A stretch of 64,000 bases of DNA, from the NCBI GenBank assembly GCA_022410635.1, contig JAJVDF010000779.1, positions 130,460 to 194,459 on the forward strand. Direction: 5' to 3'. The notes beneath the pieces were generated by a model. That model ran no database searches, was not told the DNA's origin, and worked only from the letters and a program-made list of their open reading frames with translations. This document shows, piece after piece, positions 23,105 through 34,732 of this stretch. The number at the start of each line of letters is the position of its first letter. Within the stretch, counting starts at the first letter, position 1. Source of the stretch: Tretioscincus oriximinensis. Lineage: Eukaryota; Chordata; Lepidosauria; Squamata; Gymnophthalmidae. The translations under genes were made by a program, and so were the position numbers.

Positions 23105-24240
23105 TAGGCTGCATCCCCACACACAATATTTAGCAAGGTGGAAGCAACATCATCTTCCATCCACCCCAAGAGATCATGTACGTTCAGCAATCCACTCTCT
23201 GAAAAGGTCCATTATTGTGGAATTTCTAGCCACCGCAGTTGGTGCTATTCAACAGCGGGTATTTATAAAACCCGAAATAAAGCTTTGTGGCGACATTCAG
23301 CAATGAGAACAAAGCAAATTCATGGGCTCCTGGCTCACAGAGAATGCTTGGGAATTACAGTAAGCATAGCAGAGCCTTATGTGGCTCACCATATAAAGAG
23401 ATTGCTAGGCAATGCGTTGGAACATCGAAGATGCCTTAAGGTAGTTGGGGCAGTAGGTGAATGTGTTTTAAAAGAAACAGCGAGGCAAACCATGAGGGGT
23501 TGCTTTCCATGCAGTTTTCTAAAAATGGTAATTGTGGGAACTCGGCCAAACTAATACTTAAACAACGCTCCCTCGATATAGCCTCGCAGAATGACCTTGC
23601 AGCCATATCTCAGTCTAAAGCAACCACATATCTGGCCAAACACAAGTGTCAAATAAACTTGGAAAATTACCTTACCATCCTGTTGCCCAGGGCATGGCGA
23701 AAACAGTTCACACTGGCTAGATTCCACCAAATAGAGACTGCAATGAAATTTGGTTGTTTTCATAAAGAGCAAAGAGCTGCTAGACTTTGCATATGGGGTG
23801 ACTTGGCTGTGGAGGACACGGCTCATTTTTTACTGGAATGTCCAGCCTATTCAGAACTCAGGCAACAGTTCTTAGCCCCTTTGCTGAATCCACACCAGAC
23901 ACTTAACAAAGAGGCCCAAGTCCATGTGCTACTCCAGGGATTGGACAGGTCAACTATTGTTGGAGTTAGCCTATATATTATTAGGGCTTCCAGAATCAGA
24001 TCATTGTTTTGGGAGCAAATTTCTAAGGCCCGTGACCCATTACCGATTTAGAGACTACTACTCACCCGGCTGATTATACACTGTTTTGAAGCGATGTCAT
24101 TTGTTCTTTTACTCTATTTGTATTTTACCCTATTTATATTTATACTGTTTTTAATTGCTGTATTTTATTCTATATGAAGCTTACTTTTAACTTTTTTGAT
24201 ATGGTCAAATGACTAATCAATAAATCTGTTGTTGTTGTAA
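23105..24240 (+). mobile_element. Non-LTR retrotransposon C-terminal fragment, clade not assigned
   Basis: Two overlapping frames (23138-23554 and 23461-24051) together read as one C-terminal region broken by a frameshift near 23480-23520. The second contains RLCIWGDL...EDTAHFLLECPAYSELRQQ, the Cys-His knuckle (C..C...H....C) found at the end of many LINE ORF2 proteins. A stop at 24051 is followed by an AT-rich 3' UTR and the end 'gtcaaatgactaatcaataaa' plus a (TTG)n tail, as expected of a non-LTR element. It is neither the CR1 nor the L2 family seen elsewhere here. The 5' part, including the reverse transcriptase, is missing. Confidence 0.65.
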
Positions 24241-26069
24241 TTGTGGGAACTCAATTTCTGCATGTACAGAAAATATCCCATCTTTGAGTTTTATCCTTTC
24301 TATTCCAGTGGAATTTGTTTAAAATTCCCTTCGGATCCAACTATCAAAGCCACCACTGGTTAATGGCTGACTCAAGATGAACTGACACCATAGGATCCCT
24401 GAAATGTAAAAACTATTAGATTAACAAAAACTAAGATACCAAAAGAAATAAATACAAACAAGTGTTGAATTAAAACGTTGGCTAACCAAAATTCAGCACT
24501 GCTGAAGCACCCAGAGGATCAGTACTGTTTTGTGACTCATTTTTGCAAAGCCCAGTTTCTCTACAGCACAAAGGAATAATGGGGGGCACAGGTGAAAAAG
24601 ATGTAAATTGGACAGAAAACCTCCTTGCTGTCCATGAGGTGCTGTCTACCCTCCTTTCTGGTTCACAGCTGACCATGAAGCCAGGAGTAGTTCAAAACTT
24701 CTCAGATAGAACAGAGCATCTTTAGATGTTAGGAGACAGGAAACAAGGAGAGAACCAACAGTCCATCTAATCTGAAACCCAGAAGACAAAACAATGGACT
24801 AAAGCTTTAACATTATATGTATTAATTTACTGAGAAGCCCAAACATCTTTCAACAGAGTCATTGTCCTGCACGACATGCATTTATTGTTTGCTCTAGACT
24901 CAGCAATATATGGTCAACTGTTGCCTTTGGATTGAAGAAGGTTGATGGTAGTATTCTTTCCATCTCCAATTTTATTGACATAAATTGTTAGATACATCTT
25001 AGTCCTGCTTGTTGCCTTGTGAATCTTCATGGACAGTGACAGCATCTGGTTCTGATGGATGAGGAAATGTTGTCCATCGTGGGTCACATATTTCTCATCA
25101 CCAGCTTGATCTTGAGGCCAGAACCCACCCACCCCTGCCATCGGTGGGCATCACTGTGGTTGAGTTTAACCAATGCAACTCTGGACTGACAAGAAGGCCT
25201 TAAAAGAATGAGCAGGAAAACAAATGAATATTTGCCTAATCAAAATAGCTTTGTGTTGTGTGGCTTAAACCTAAGGAACTTCTGGCGATGGTGGGGAAAA
25301 GATAGGGGAGGGGGGATGAATATAAGTTGGAAAGCTGTCATTAAAGTGATAGAAGCTGGTTCCAGTAAGAAGGAAAGCCTGCAGCCAGCCCCTGGGTTAG
25401 TGGAGCTGTCTTTTGTAACTGATTGAAAAAGACAAGACCCCAGGGCTGCTTTGGAAGCTGCAGCAGCAACAGCAGATGGGTAGCCAGTGCCAATCCAGGT
25501 GAGAAGGGAATGCGTCAACCCCCAAACGGAGGAAAGAAGACTTCAGGCTCTATTAACTTTTAAAAAGAGGCAGGGGGAAGAGGAAATCACGCTGTCAGAG
25601 TCCCACTCCTCAGTGCAAGTTCCTTTGAAATATCTCAAAGACAGTTCCATCCAATAGAACAGGGCTTCTCAAAGCAATAGAACAGAAAATCCCATGGAAA
25701 TCAATGGGGCTTTATGCTTAAAGTGGTGATTTCTCTATCACACAAACTGGCCAATGAAAAATGTTTCCGTTCAGGGGGAAGAGTTTAATTAATAAAAACA
25801 TCCAAGTGATCCTTCTGTAGAGCAACATGGGAGCATCTGAAGAGCCACATTCACTGCACGGTGGTGCAAAGATTAAGACTAATGGTCTTTTAACAAAGAA
25901 ATCGGAATTTGAGGTCTTGTGTGTCTGTCATGGAGAAGGGTGAGCTCCCTCTGCTGGCCTCAGCTTCAACCAACCAAGCTCTTGGTTGAAGCAAGAAATT
26001 GAAAGTAGCTCAACAGGTACCATCACAATGGGATTGAGTAGAGAGATATTAGCTTTCAGGCAATAATAG
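24241..26069. other. Intergenic unique sequence
   Basis: No gene, RNA or repeat was recognised. A short G-rich run lies near 25300. Open frames on both strands are short and unremarkable. Confidence 0.35.
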
Positions 26070-26158
26070 CTTGTAAGCTACTCTGAGTTCCTTTGGGTGA
26101 GAAGGCATGGTATAAAAACCCAGTTCTCATTCTCCTCCTCTTTCTCCTTCTGCTTTTT
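26070..26158 (+). mobile_element. SINE 3' tail fragment
   Basis: The sequence 'gtaagctactctgagttcctttgggtgagaaggcatggtataaaaacccagttctc' is the non-L2 SINE tail type followed by a CT-rich run. The head is absent. Confidence 0.55.
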
Positions 26159-27123
26159 CTGTTTTGGCATGGGTCGCATAGCTTGAATCCGATGATTAGG
26201 TTTCTCTATGTCTACTGAGTCCTATTCATTTTGTAAGACTGGCTCCTTAGGCAGTTGGACTAAAATCATCTGCTCAGAAGAGGGCTAAGCTTCTGCAGGC
26301 TTGCAAGCCATACTGATGTGATTATAAAGGTAACCATGAGTTAACTTTGGCCCCTGGTTTGCTAGCATTTAAAAATTTCCTAGCCTACCTGGTGGTGTCC
26401 TGTCCAAATACTCTTTGTGCCAAGCCATATATATAGCATTCTGACACAGCCACAGCCAACGTGATACCACCAACTGTTCTCGCTGAAGACGAATTGCATG
26501 AAAATAAACCATATCTTACAGATTATATTAAGTGGGACAAGAATACTGATCCCTGTTGAAGGAAATGGGAAAGAGGAAGAGGGTTTTTTTAGAGGGGGGC
26601 ATAGATATGATAGTATAACAGACTTCTTAACAAATACATTTGACTAAAGATTTTCTCAAGCCTAGAGCCATGTTTCCCACCAAGTCTTCTCCACTTACCT
26701 TACAACCTACTTGTAATGCCACGATTAGAATCTGAGTGCTTCCCCACTTCATGTTTTTTAAAAGCATGTTTGCCACCCCACCCCATTTTACCTTAACTTC
26801 CACACTGCTTCGACTCATTGCCTAGAAATCTCATCTCATGATGAGCCCCAGAAGACACTGCAGCTCTTGCCTAACTACAATCCCCAGCATTCTCTGCAAG
26901 CTTGCCTACAATTCTCAAGCACTCTCTGCGAGCCAAGAACCCATGAACCTTTACATCTTGTCCTGATGTCTTGCGAGATTAGCCATGTAAACAATGCTCA
27001 ATATCCCTATGCCACTTTCTGTTGGATATTACAAAATGCTCCCTTTTGATTCCCACAAACTGCATAACTAATAATTCTGCAACAAGAGACCTTTTAAGTG
27101 AGTGGACAGCTGTACCTGCATAA
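26159..27123. other. Intergenic unique sequence
   Basis: Nothing recognised. There are short open frames only. Confidence 0.35.
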
Positions 27124-27570
27124 GTACATAAGAGGAGCCCTGCTGAATTGGGCCGGAACCCCTCCAGTCCAGAATTCTGTCCCACACAGAGGCTTACCTG
27201 TGTGAGCCAGTTTGGTGTTGTGGTTAGAGTATGGGACTTGCACCTGGTTGTCTCCTGGTTCGATTCCCCACTCCTCCATGAAATCAGCTGGGTGATCTTG
27301 GGCCAGTCACAGTTCTTTGTACTCTCTCAGCCCCACCTACTTCACAGGGTGTCTGTTGTGGAGAAAGCAACAAAAGCTATGTGCGCCACCCTATGGGTAT
27401 GCCGCCCTGAGACCTTCGGGTATAGGGCAGGATATAAATATAAATAAATAAATTACCAACTGCACCTGGGCAAAATATACACCTGTTCTCGATGTCCTGC
27501 AAATATTGCCTGTTTCTCCATCTCGGAGGCAGCATCCAGACTTCTCTCTAATGCATGGTGTGGGCTGAAG
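27124..27570 (-). mobile_element. CR1 LINE 3' end split by a SINE
   Basis: The CR1 tail (reverse strand) runs from 'gtacataagaggagccctgctgaattggg' to 'cacacagaggcttacc' at about 27196. It resumes after the SINE at 'aattaccaactgcacctgggc' (about 27452) and continues to 'tctcggaggcagcatccagac'. A short repeat TTACC on both sides may be the SINE target duplication. CR1 therefore came first. Confidence 0.8.
27197..27451 (+). mobile_element. tRNA-headed SINE (family A) with an L2-type tail, nested in CR1
   Basis: It has head 'gtgtgagccagtttggtgttgtggttagagt', B box 'tggttcgattcccc', body 'ctgggtgatcttgggccagtcacag' and tail 'gccgccctgagaccttcgggtatagggcaggatataaatataaataaat'. It is full length or nearly so. 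Confidence 0.88.
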
Positions 27571-28689
27571 GCAATGCTGTGTCCATGCACGGGGATAGAG
27601 CCTAAGGTTGTTCATTGTATCCTCATTCAGTCGAAGGATGAATGACACAAACAGTTTTTCCCCCCCTCAGTTTACTGGGCTCTCTTGTAATGTGAGATGG
27701 AATAAAGTTCTTCAATCAGGAAATGTTTAACTTTGATGAATACTGTTGTGGAGAATGGCATTCAGCTGTCATATTGCAGTCACAGTTTTGATCGAAGGAC
27801 TAGAGAGAGAAAAAATTCCAGAATTTTACCACACTAAATACAATATGGAGTGCCACCTATCTTCAGCCTCTTCAGCAGTCCCCATCAACTGCTCTTGATT
27901 ATTTCTGCTCCACTAAGACTTTTGTAATATGTTTTAAAGGAACAGCTTGGCTTCTCATAGAAGGCTATATTGCATTTTTGGTGTCCCTTCTGCATGTTGG
28001 TGTGGAATAAAGGAGGCTCCACCACACAGGATGGGGCCTGACTAGATCAGATTGCTCCTAATCTGGATTACTTGTAGATCACAATGTCATTGTTTACCAG
28101 CACACTAGTAAGAAGATCAAGGACATGGCTGCATGTCTCTGTGTTCTACTTTACAGGGACCTTATTATGCCACTGAAATGGGTCCCTTAGTGGCTCTGTA
28201 ACTTGTGTGATCCTCATAACTATGGAGCTACTACTCGGGAACACGCTGTCGATATGCAGGCAGTGCTGTCTCTAAGGGCAGCCTATCTCAGTTGGGTGGA
28301 TTGCAAGATCTCAATCAGCAGGATACGATTGCCAATGGTTCAGAGCAACCCAGAGTTCCTAGCTGAATTCAGATCATACTGGCCTTGAGGATTCATAATG
28401 GGTTGCCTATTCACTATAATCAAATTCAAGGTATTGACATTGCATGTGAGAGCAATCCCCTTTTCAGATATCATTACCTATTTCAATATCCTTTGGTATT
28501 TATTCAAGGACTTTGAAGTGAAAATGTTAAATTCAAATAATAATCCTAAGTAACAAAAGGCGCATGGGATCATGCAACATTCTGAGGTATAACAACCAAT
28601 GACAGGGCTCGGGAATCCGGCAGCCTCCAGAGACCGGAGTCCTGGATGGAAAGATTTGAGAAGTGAAATACCCCAAGATTCAGTACTTG
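27571..28689. other. Intergenic unique sequence
   Basis: No gene or assignable repeat. The block 28200-28480 resembles decayed LINE coding in feel but cannot be assigned. Confidence 0.35.
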
Positions 28690-28860
28690 GACCAGTACTG
28701 GGAGGGAAAGAAAGGAAAGAAAAAGCAAAGGAAGGAATGGATGAAAGATGAAAGGGAAGAAAGATAAAGAAAAAAATAAAGGAAAGGAAAATGGAAAGAA
28801 AGAAGAAAGGAAACAAAGAAGCAGGGAGGGAGGTGGAAGTATGAATGGGATCAAGGGGGA
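28690..28860. repeat. Polypurine tract, GAAAG-rich
   Basis: About 170 bases are almost pure purine on the + strand, made of irregular GGAAAGAAA and GGGAGG units. It yields Lys/Glu-rich or Phe/Leu/Pro-rich open frames on the two strands that are artefacts of composition. Confidence 0.8.
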
Positions 28861-30339
28861 GGAGGGCTGGAGCCCATTGCATTACCTAACACAACAGGCT
28901 AATTCCACTAGTAAAGAAATTTTATTCTCTGTTGCCAAGGCCAGTGGTTTGACTGCGTAGTTGCCACTACCCCTGTGGTCTCAAGAGATTAAGAGGTGTC
29001 TGTGTATGGGTAGCCTTTCTTTTTCCCATCACATATTTAACTGCTGCAGTGGCCACAATTCCTCAAAAAATTGTGCCGAATTCTGAGCCCAGTGGGTTTT
29101 TTTAAGCAGATCTCTTCTTCCCCCCCCCCCTTTTTCCTTTGCATGGAATACAGACGCACAACGTTCCTTGTTGTTGAAACACATGCAGGCACGTTGCCCT
29201 GGCAAATGTATGAAATGGCCTCCCAACCTTGCCTTAGGCTTCACCTCCACAGCCTCAGTTGGTAACAAAATGGCGGCCCAGTCACATGGAGCTTCCTTGA
29301 CTCCACCGGGCTACCAAGAGAGCAGCTGAGCCAAGGCTCCCCCCTCCTCCGTTCGCACAGCCTTCAAACGACCGCCGTCATCTCTGCTGTCAGAGGGGGC
29401 TCCCAAGGACGGATATGCTGCTGCTGAAAAGCATTCCAATGAGCTGCACTTCCAAGCCCTTTGCAGTGCCTCGCCAAGGCAACACATCAAATACCTTTAC
29501 TTCACTGTAATCGTGTGTGGAGACAGCAGGGGTAAACAGCCCACAAGCGAAATGGTTTTCTCTCTATCTCTGCTAGGCTGCAGGCAAATGCCAACTTTTG
29601 CTCTCGTAAAAAGCAATCTAAGGAGTTTATGGAAAGATAGGAAATTCCACCCTGTCCTCTGGCAAGCGAGGAGAACAAAACCGAGGCGTTTTTAATTGAT
29701 GCTTGGAGAACACAAGGATCTGAAGGCTGGCATTAAAGAGCACAGCTCTATCTCTCGTCATGCCAAGCACCTCTTTGAAAGAGTCTGGTTTACCCAGGCG
29801 CACCACCAAAGGGCACCCGAGAGTCAGCAGCCCTGTGGCGTTTGTCCTTGGGCAACTGCCAGTGAAACCGGTTTCAGCCAGCAGATGCATTGCGAGCTGC
29901 AGTAATTGGTGTGTCCTTTCCTGCCCCAGATTTCTTATCACAGGCTGATAATTCTCTTTCCCAGAACCTNGTCTTCCTTTTTCAAGCTGTTCCTTTGTTC
30001 ATACATTAAATGTTTTTTATTAGTGAGGTGCAGATTGCAAAAAGCTCCACCGCAAATAATGAATAGGGACTTTGAAAAATGTAGCATCAAGGAGAGTGTC
30101 TTTTCTTGTTTTTGCAAGGGAAAAAAAGATTCTGGCAAAACAGTCCAACCTAAAGGAGCTGCTGCTTAATTGATGTGGAGGCCAAACTCGGGTAGCTACT
30201 ATGCTAGGCTACAAATGATCCAGATGGGAAGTCACTTCAGGGCTCTCTGCAAGTTTGATAGAGAAAAAGGAGATGCACAACCGAATTATGGCTGTAGGCA
30301 GACATGGGGTAGCTATATTATTTCCTTATAAGACAGCAT
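28861..30339. other. Unique block, candidate conserved non-coding DNA
   Basis: About 29040-29960 has balanced base composition, few simple repeats and no mobile-element signature, in contrast to its surroundings. The most ordered part is roughly 29700-29960 (for example 'gcgagctgcagtaattgg' near 29890). There is no coding evidence. A regulatory role is only a suggestion from composition and repeat depletion. Confidence 0.25.
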
Positions 30340-30930
30340 TAGGCTGCGTCTAGACAGAGTCCATCATCTGGTTTAAAGTTGACTTTCTATTGCATTTGCC
30401 TCACTAGCCTCTTAGAATGCAGGTTTTAAAGCTGATTATCCAGAATTAACAGTAAACTGGGGAAATCAGCTGTCGAACTGGGATATAGGTTGAAAGTTAT
30501 GTTGTGCGGACAATTTGTAGTGAGGAAATGTGAGGACGTTGATGTTTCCCATAAACCTTTGCTCGCCTCACAGGATGTGAGTGTTGTGTGTGTTGTTTGT
30601 GTGTGAAGCCTGACACTGACAATAAACTAACCAATAGCATTTGGGAGGCGGAACTACTGCACTTCCTCTTGACAACCAGTAAACAAAATGGCTGCCGGGA
30701 GAGGGTGTCACATGCAAGGGAAATCTCATCTGCATGACAAAATTCGAAATAAAACTGTAAAGGTAAACTGTAAGCAGTGCTTTAAAGCCGGAAAACCAAT
30801 TATCCAGTTGATCGGGAAAATCCACACTACAGGGGAAAACCCAAATTGGGTATAAACCCAGCACAATGCAGTTCCCCGTCCATTCATATGACCTCAAACG
30901 TCCACATGGAACTGGGCGAGAGGGCCAGGA
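30340..30930. mobile_element. Possible DNA transposon remnant with internal inverted segments
   Basis: It begins 'taggctgcgtctagacagagtcc', a hAT-like terminus. It contains partially inverted pairs, such as 'gattatccagaattaacagtaaactgg' on one side and 'gtaaactgtaagcagtgc...aattatccagttgatc' on the other. No target duplication could be fixed, so both boundaries and class are uncertain. Confidence 0.3.
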
Positions 30931-31454
30931 AGTCGCTAGGCGCGTATCAGCCAGCTTGACGTGATTTTGTAGTCCTGATTGGCGCATTCTCACTTTTTCC
31001 AAGCCCTGCAGTGATGCTCCAGACAGCTTCCTGTTGGAAGGAGAGGTATTTTGTGTTGATGGCAGCGAACATCAGCAACTTCTTCTTCCGCAACAAAGAA
31101 ACTTCTTTCCAGGCAGGTCCCAAGAAGGCAGCGAAAGGTCTATTAATTCTCACCTCACAGATAACCCATCGCTCAATCATATGATATTTTTTTTNAAAAA
31201 AACCCATCAATGTTTGTAAAGTGATGCAAATACTGTAAATTAGGTGCAATTTCAATTTTATTCCCGTTTAATCCATAATAACAAAAATCCAAAGTACTGT
31301 GTCCTATGACAAAACATCATCACATTTATACCTCACATGTACAGCACCGCAGCTGGGAAACCACAGGTAAGTGCAAGAAAGAACCCATTTGTCTGGATGC
31401 AGCCTATGTGTGTGTAATGTTGGGTCCTTCAGTTGCATTTTTGAGCTGTTTAAG
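30931..31454. other. Intergenic unique sequence
   Basis: No gene or repeat is recognised. A T/A-rich run with an N lies at about 31187-31205. Confidence 0.35.
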
Positions 31455-31640
31455 TAGGCTGACCAGATGACCCCTTTGGGGAGGGGGTGGAAATCCAGTT
31501 TTTGGGTGCCTCCCGGTTTTTGCTGAGGAAAAAATTGAAAACAAAATCTTTTTTTGAAAAAAAAATTCCTTAGCAAAAACCGGAAGCCACCCCAAAATCA
31601 AGTTTCCACCACCCCAAAAAGGGGTCATCTGGTCAGCCTA
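31455..31640. mobile_element. Long-palindrome fold-back MITE, 'TAGGCTGACCAGATGACCCC' family, copy 2
   Basis: Left end taggctgaccagatgacccc and right end ggggtcatctggtcagccta are perfect complements. Inner segments 'ttgggtgcctcccggttttt' and 'aaaaccggaagccaccccaa' continue the pairing. The flanks GTTTAAG and GTTTACT match at the first five positions, a weak target-duplication hint. Confidence 0.82.
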
Positions 31641-31825
31641 GTTTACTGGGCATGCCTTCAGCCTCCATGTGAGGAAGGAATTGAAATGGAGGTTTATAGA
31701 CTGAAAAGTAGTAATATGCATAAACCTGAATGGGTTTGGCTTAGATTTCTTTCAAATTTTAAAAAAGAAACAAGAAGGTTCCACTGTATAACTTCACAAA
31801 AAATCTTGGCACATTGTTGTTGTTG

Positions 31826-32064
31826 CTGTTGCTGTTGTTGTTTAAACCCCTCTCACCCAAGGGCAGTAGTACTGCAAACAGATTTCGTTGCTTTCTCCAC
31901 AATAGACACCTTGTAAAGTAGGCGGGACTGAGAGAGATCTAAAGAACTTTGATTGGCCCAAGGTCAGTCACCCAGCTGACGTCATGGAGGCAAGTGGAAT
32001 CGAACCTGGAGGATACCAGAGAAGACTCCAACCCTCTAACCATCACATCAAACTAGCTCCCTGA
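31826..32064 (-). mobile_element. tRNA-headed SINE (family A)
   Basis: Reverse complement of the family A SINE: 'ttgctttctccacaatagacacc', 'aaggtcagtcacccagctgacgtc', B-box complement 'ggaatcgaacctggagg' and head complement 'taaccatcacatcaaactagctccc'. A (TTG)n run adjoins the 3' side. Confidence 0.8.
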
Positions 32065-32989
32065 ACCTTTCTACTGGAAAGCATCGCTCTAGGCCATTTT
32101 ACATGGTGCAAGACAACTTGTGGACCGGTCTTTTGAGGAAATGTTGTGGTAAATGTTGACCAAGATGGTCCAGTGGTCCACCAGGAAGTGTCTCCCAGCC
32201 AAGGGCAGAAAGATTCTTTGCTGCTGCCCAACTGCGGAACAGAGTAGATGATGAATGTGTGAAATACCCCTGAAGGTTCACCTGGCTGAACAGAACAGGT
32301 AAGAGGACTTGGCCTGAAGCCAGTTGCTGCTCGTATCAGTATCCTAGCAAATCCAGGTTTTTTTAAAGAAAAGAAGCACAAAGTTTGGAGAAAGTTATTA
32401 TAAATCATATGATAATCTCTCTGCTAAGTGCAATTAAGCTGCTTCATTTTTTTTTCTTTTTCAAGATGAAGAGTAGATGATTATATAGAAGCAGTGGAGA
32501 GAAAGGGAAAAAGGAGGCTAGAGGAGAGTTGCCTCAGGGGAGATTTAGGAAGGGAAGCGTTATGGAGCGGAATGGCAGGTCCTTCCACACACAGGGAGGA
32601 GTGTGCAAAAGGAGCCCAGAGACAGGAGTGGGAAGAAAGAGATGGTGCAACGCAGGAGGAAGGGTGGAGCAGAGGCCTGTGGGGATGTGAGAAAGGCACC
32701 CCAGATGCGGAGGAAGGTGTGACCCGCAGTCATTTGGCCTGGATGCACACAGCAGGGAGCTTTAAAGGAGAGCTTGGGAAAGTCATGGGTTCCCTCCCTC
32801 TGTTACGTAGCCTTTTCCTTTTTCACACTCTTGCTACCAAAGGTTGCAATTCCAGTGCAGAGCTGCTCCTGCTTTGCAACCAAATTCAGCTCCAGCCTGA
32901 TACTTAGATGGGTGAGCACCCTGCCCAGGATGGGTTTGTGGCATGTTTCTGATGCGTAACACGGGAGCCCCCAAATTTATTTTATTTTT
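32065..32989. other. Intergenic unique sequence
   Basis: A G/A-rich block (32490-32720) gives open frames on both strands, but none resembles a known protein and no splice context is evident. Confidence 0.35.
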
Positions 32990-33228
32990 ATTTATTTAAA
33001 GATTTTTACCCCGCCCTTCCCCCCGAAGTGTCCAGGGCGGCTTACAAAAGTTAAAAATTCAGGTCGTCATGACCTTCACAACATTAAAACCATAAAAGAA
33101 ACACAAGAATTTAAAATGTCGTCCTCTGATGGGGGAGCTAACCCGAAAAGGCCCGGGTGAAGAGACAGGTCTTTACCAGGCGCCGAAAAGATTGTAAAGA
33201 TGGCGCCAGGCGTGCTTNCGGGGGGAGC
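32990..33228 (-). mobile_element. LINE 3' end (L2/CR1-like)
   Basis: It reads 'tttttaccccgcccttccccccgaagtgtccagggcggcttacaaaagttaaaa' then 'aggtctttaccaggcgccgaaaagattgt'. This is the layout of a LINE tail followed by the end of its ORF in reverse. Sequence differs from the main L2 family here, so the subfamily is not assigned. Confidence 0.5.
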
Positions 33229-33342
33229 TCCTTAGAAACTAACAATAAAAAGACAGGCGGCAGGGCCTTTCAGACGCTGGGCTACATTGGTCTACCAAGG
33301 CTCCTGCTGCCTGTCTTTTTATTGTTACGTGTCTCTAAGGAG
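33229..33342. repeat. Perfect-armed inverted repeat, relic of a fold-back element
   Basis: Arms 'ctccttagaaactaacaataaaaagacaggcggcagg' and 'cctgctgcctgtctttttattgttacgtgtctctaaggag' are nearly complementary over more than 35 bases with a centre of about 35 bases. The 'agaaactaacaa' and 'gtctctaag' parts recall the inverted-dimer family, but the arm sequence is otherwise different. Confidence 0.6.
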
Positions 33343-33426
33343 ATACCAGATCCCCTCCCTGGGTTTTCTGGACCCAACTAAGGCAGCTATTTCTTTGAAA
33401 TCTACCACTGGATACCTACATGGTTA

Positions 33427-33472
33427 GCATAATAATAAATAAATAAATAATAAATAAATAAATAAATAAATA

Positions 33473-33520
<48 letters not shown>

Positions 33521-33521
33521 A
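33427..33521. repeat. Compound microsatellite (AAAT)n then (GAT)n
   Basis: About ten AAAT-type units are followed by sixteen GAT units (33473-33520) and a purine-rich run to about 33570. Slippage-prone, so its length is likely polymorphic. Confidence 0.95.
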
Positions 33522-33571
33522 GGAGAAGGAGCAGGAAAAAGAAGAGGAAGAGGATGAGGAGGAAGAACTCC

Positions 33572-34099
33572 CAGAATCACATAATTTAAAAACCCATTCT
33601 GCCCCTCTGAGTAGGACTTTAGAGAGAAGTTGTCAGTGATCTAAATTGAAAATCACACACCCTACATCCTACCAATCTTCTTTCAGATCATCCTTTTACC
33701 TGTGGAAGGCCGCTGCTGCTCCCCCGCTTGGCAAACTGAGATGAAAAGCCTGAATACTGGAGAGCATCAGTCCCTCCCCCCCCCCATATCCTATACTTGA
33801 TAGTGGGCCTCTTGTTTTTTAAAAAATGGAAGCTTCACCAGTTGCCCTCCAACACACTGCTTGACCCACGTTTTCTGTTTTCCTTGTCTTGTGCTTGGAA
33901 TGGATAAATCTATATTCAGACATCAACTGGGCAATTGTTTTAATGTCAAGAAGTGATTTTTGTCCTTGTGGAAAGAAGCTCTGCCAAGCAGAAGACTATC
34001 TATTCCCATCCTTGTCCCGCAAATCGCAGCATAGACAATTATACTGGATTAGATAAACCCAGCCTGCCTCCCCCTAAAAGAAAAGTCACTACTGTGGAA
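33572..34099. other. Intergenic unique sequence
   Basis: Nothing recognised apart from a poly-C run at 33775-33786. Confidence 0.35.
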
Positions 34100-34732
34100 G
34101 ATGTGGGAAGGCGTCCCGGGTACAGGAATTAAGAGAAATTCTCAAAAGAGCATCATTGTTGAAAAATTACAATTTGACATCATAAAGGATAAGAGAGATG
34201 GAATGGAAAGAAGTATAAGAAGTGATGATATAGACAGATGATGGCAGAAGCTCATAATATGGAATAGGAATATAAGAATATTTAGTAAACAAAAACTTTA
34301 TAAGGAAGTAGAAAGGTTGGTTAATATGTAGAAAAGAAGGAATATATACAAATAGATAAATGAGTTTAGCCTCTATGTGGAGAATAATGAACAAACACAG
34401 ATATTATTAATCTTTGAGGACTACTAACATTTTGAAAAAGTATTTTCTTTTTCCTATTTTTCTTTTCTGTCTTCTCTTTTCTTCTTTCTTTCAATTTTCC
34501 TTCCTTTTTTATATCTTTTCTTTTTATTTTATACTTTCTTTTTGCAAAAGTTTGTTATAATTATTGATTATGATGATGATTATCATTGGGCATGTTTGTT
34601 GGAAGGCATAATGTAAAAGATAGGAGATAATTAATTTTTTTGTATGGAGATCAAAATGGATTTCTGTTTGTAAAAATTCTTTTTGTTGTTGTTTTAAAGA
34701 GAGACATTCTAATAAAAAATATTTTAAAAAGA
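34100..34732 (+). mobile_element. Probable L1 LINE 3' UTR
   Basis: An AT-rich stretch with a long T/C tract (34440-34550) is followed by 'tgttgttttaaagagagacattctaataaaaaatattttaaaa'. This is the usual order of an L1-type 3' UTR ending in A-rich sequence. No coding was recovered. Called by layout only. Confidence 0.4.

Noticed and set aside
28478..28882. 134-codon Phe/Leu/Pro-rich frame on the - strand and its Lys/Glu-rich mirror on the + strand
   Set aside because: Both are produced by the polypurine tract at 28690-28860, where stop codons are rare on compositional grounds. No domain or conserved feature.
30568..31002. 144-codon frame on the - strand
   Set aside because: It overlaps a possible DNA-element remnant, has no recognisable domain and is within chance expectation for a window of this size.
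33472..33575. Asp/Glu-rich coding sequence
   Set aside because: Produced by the (GAT)n microsatellite and adjoining purine-rich run.
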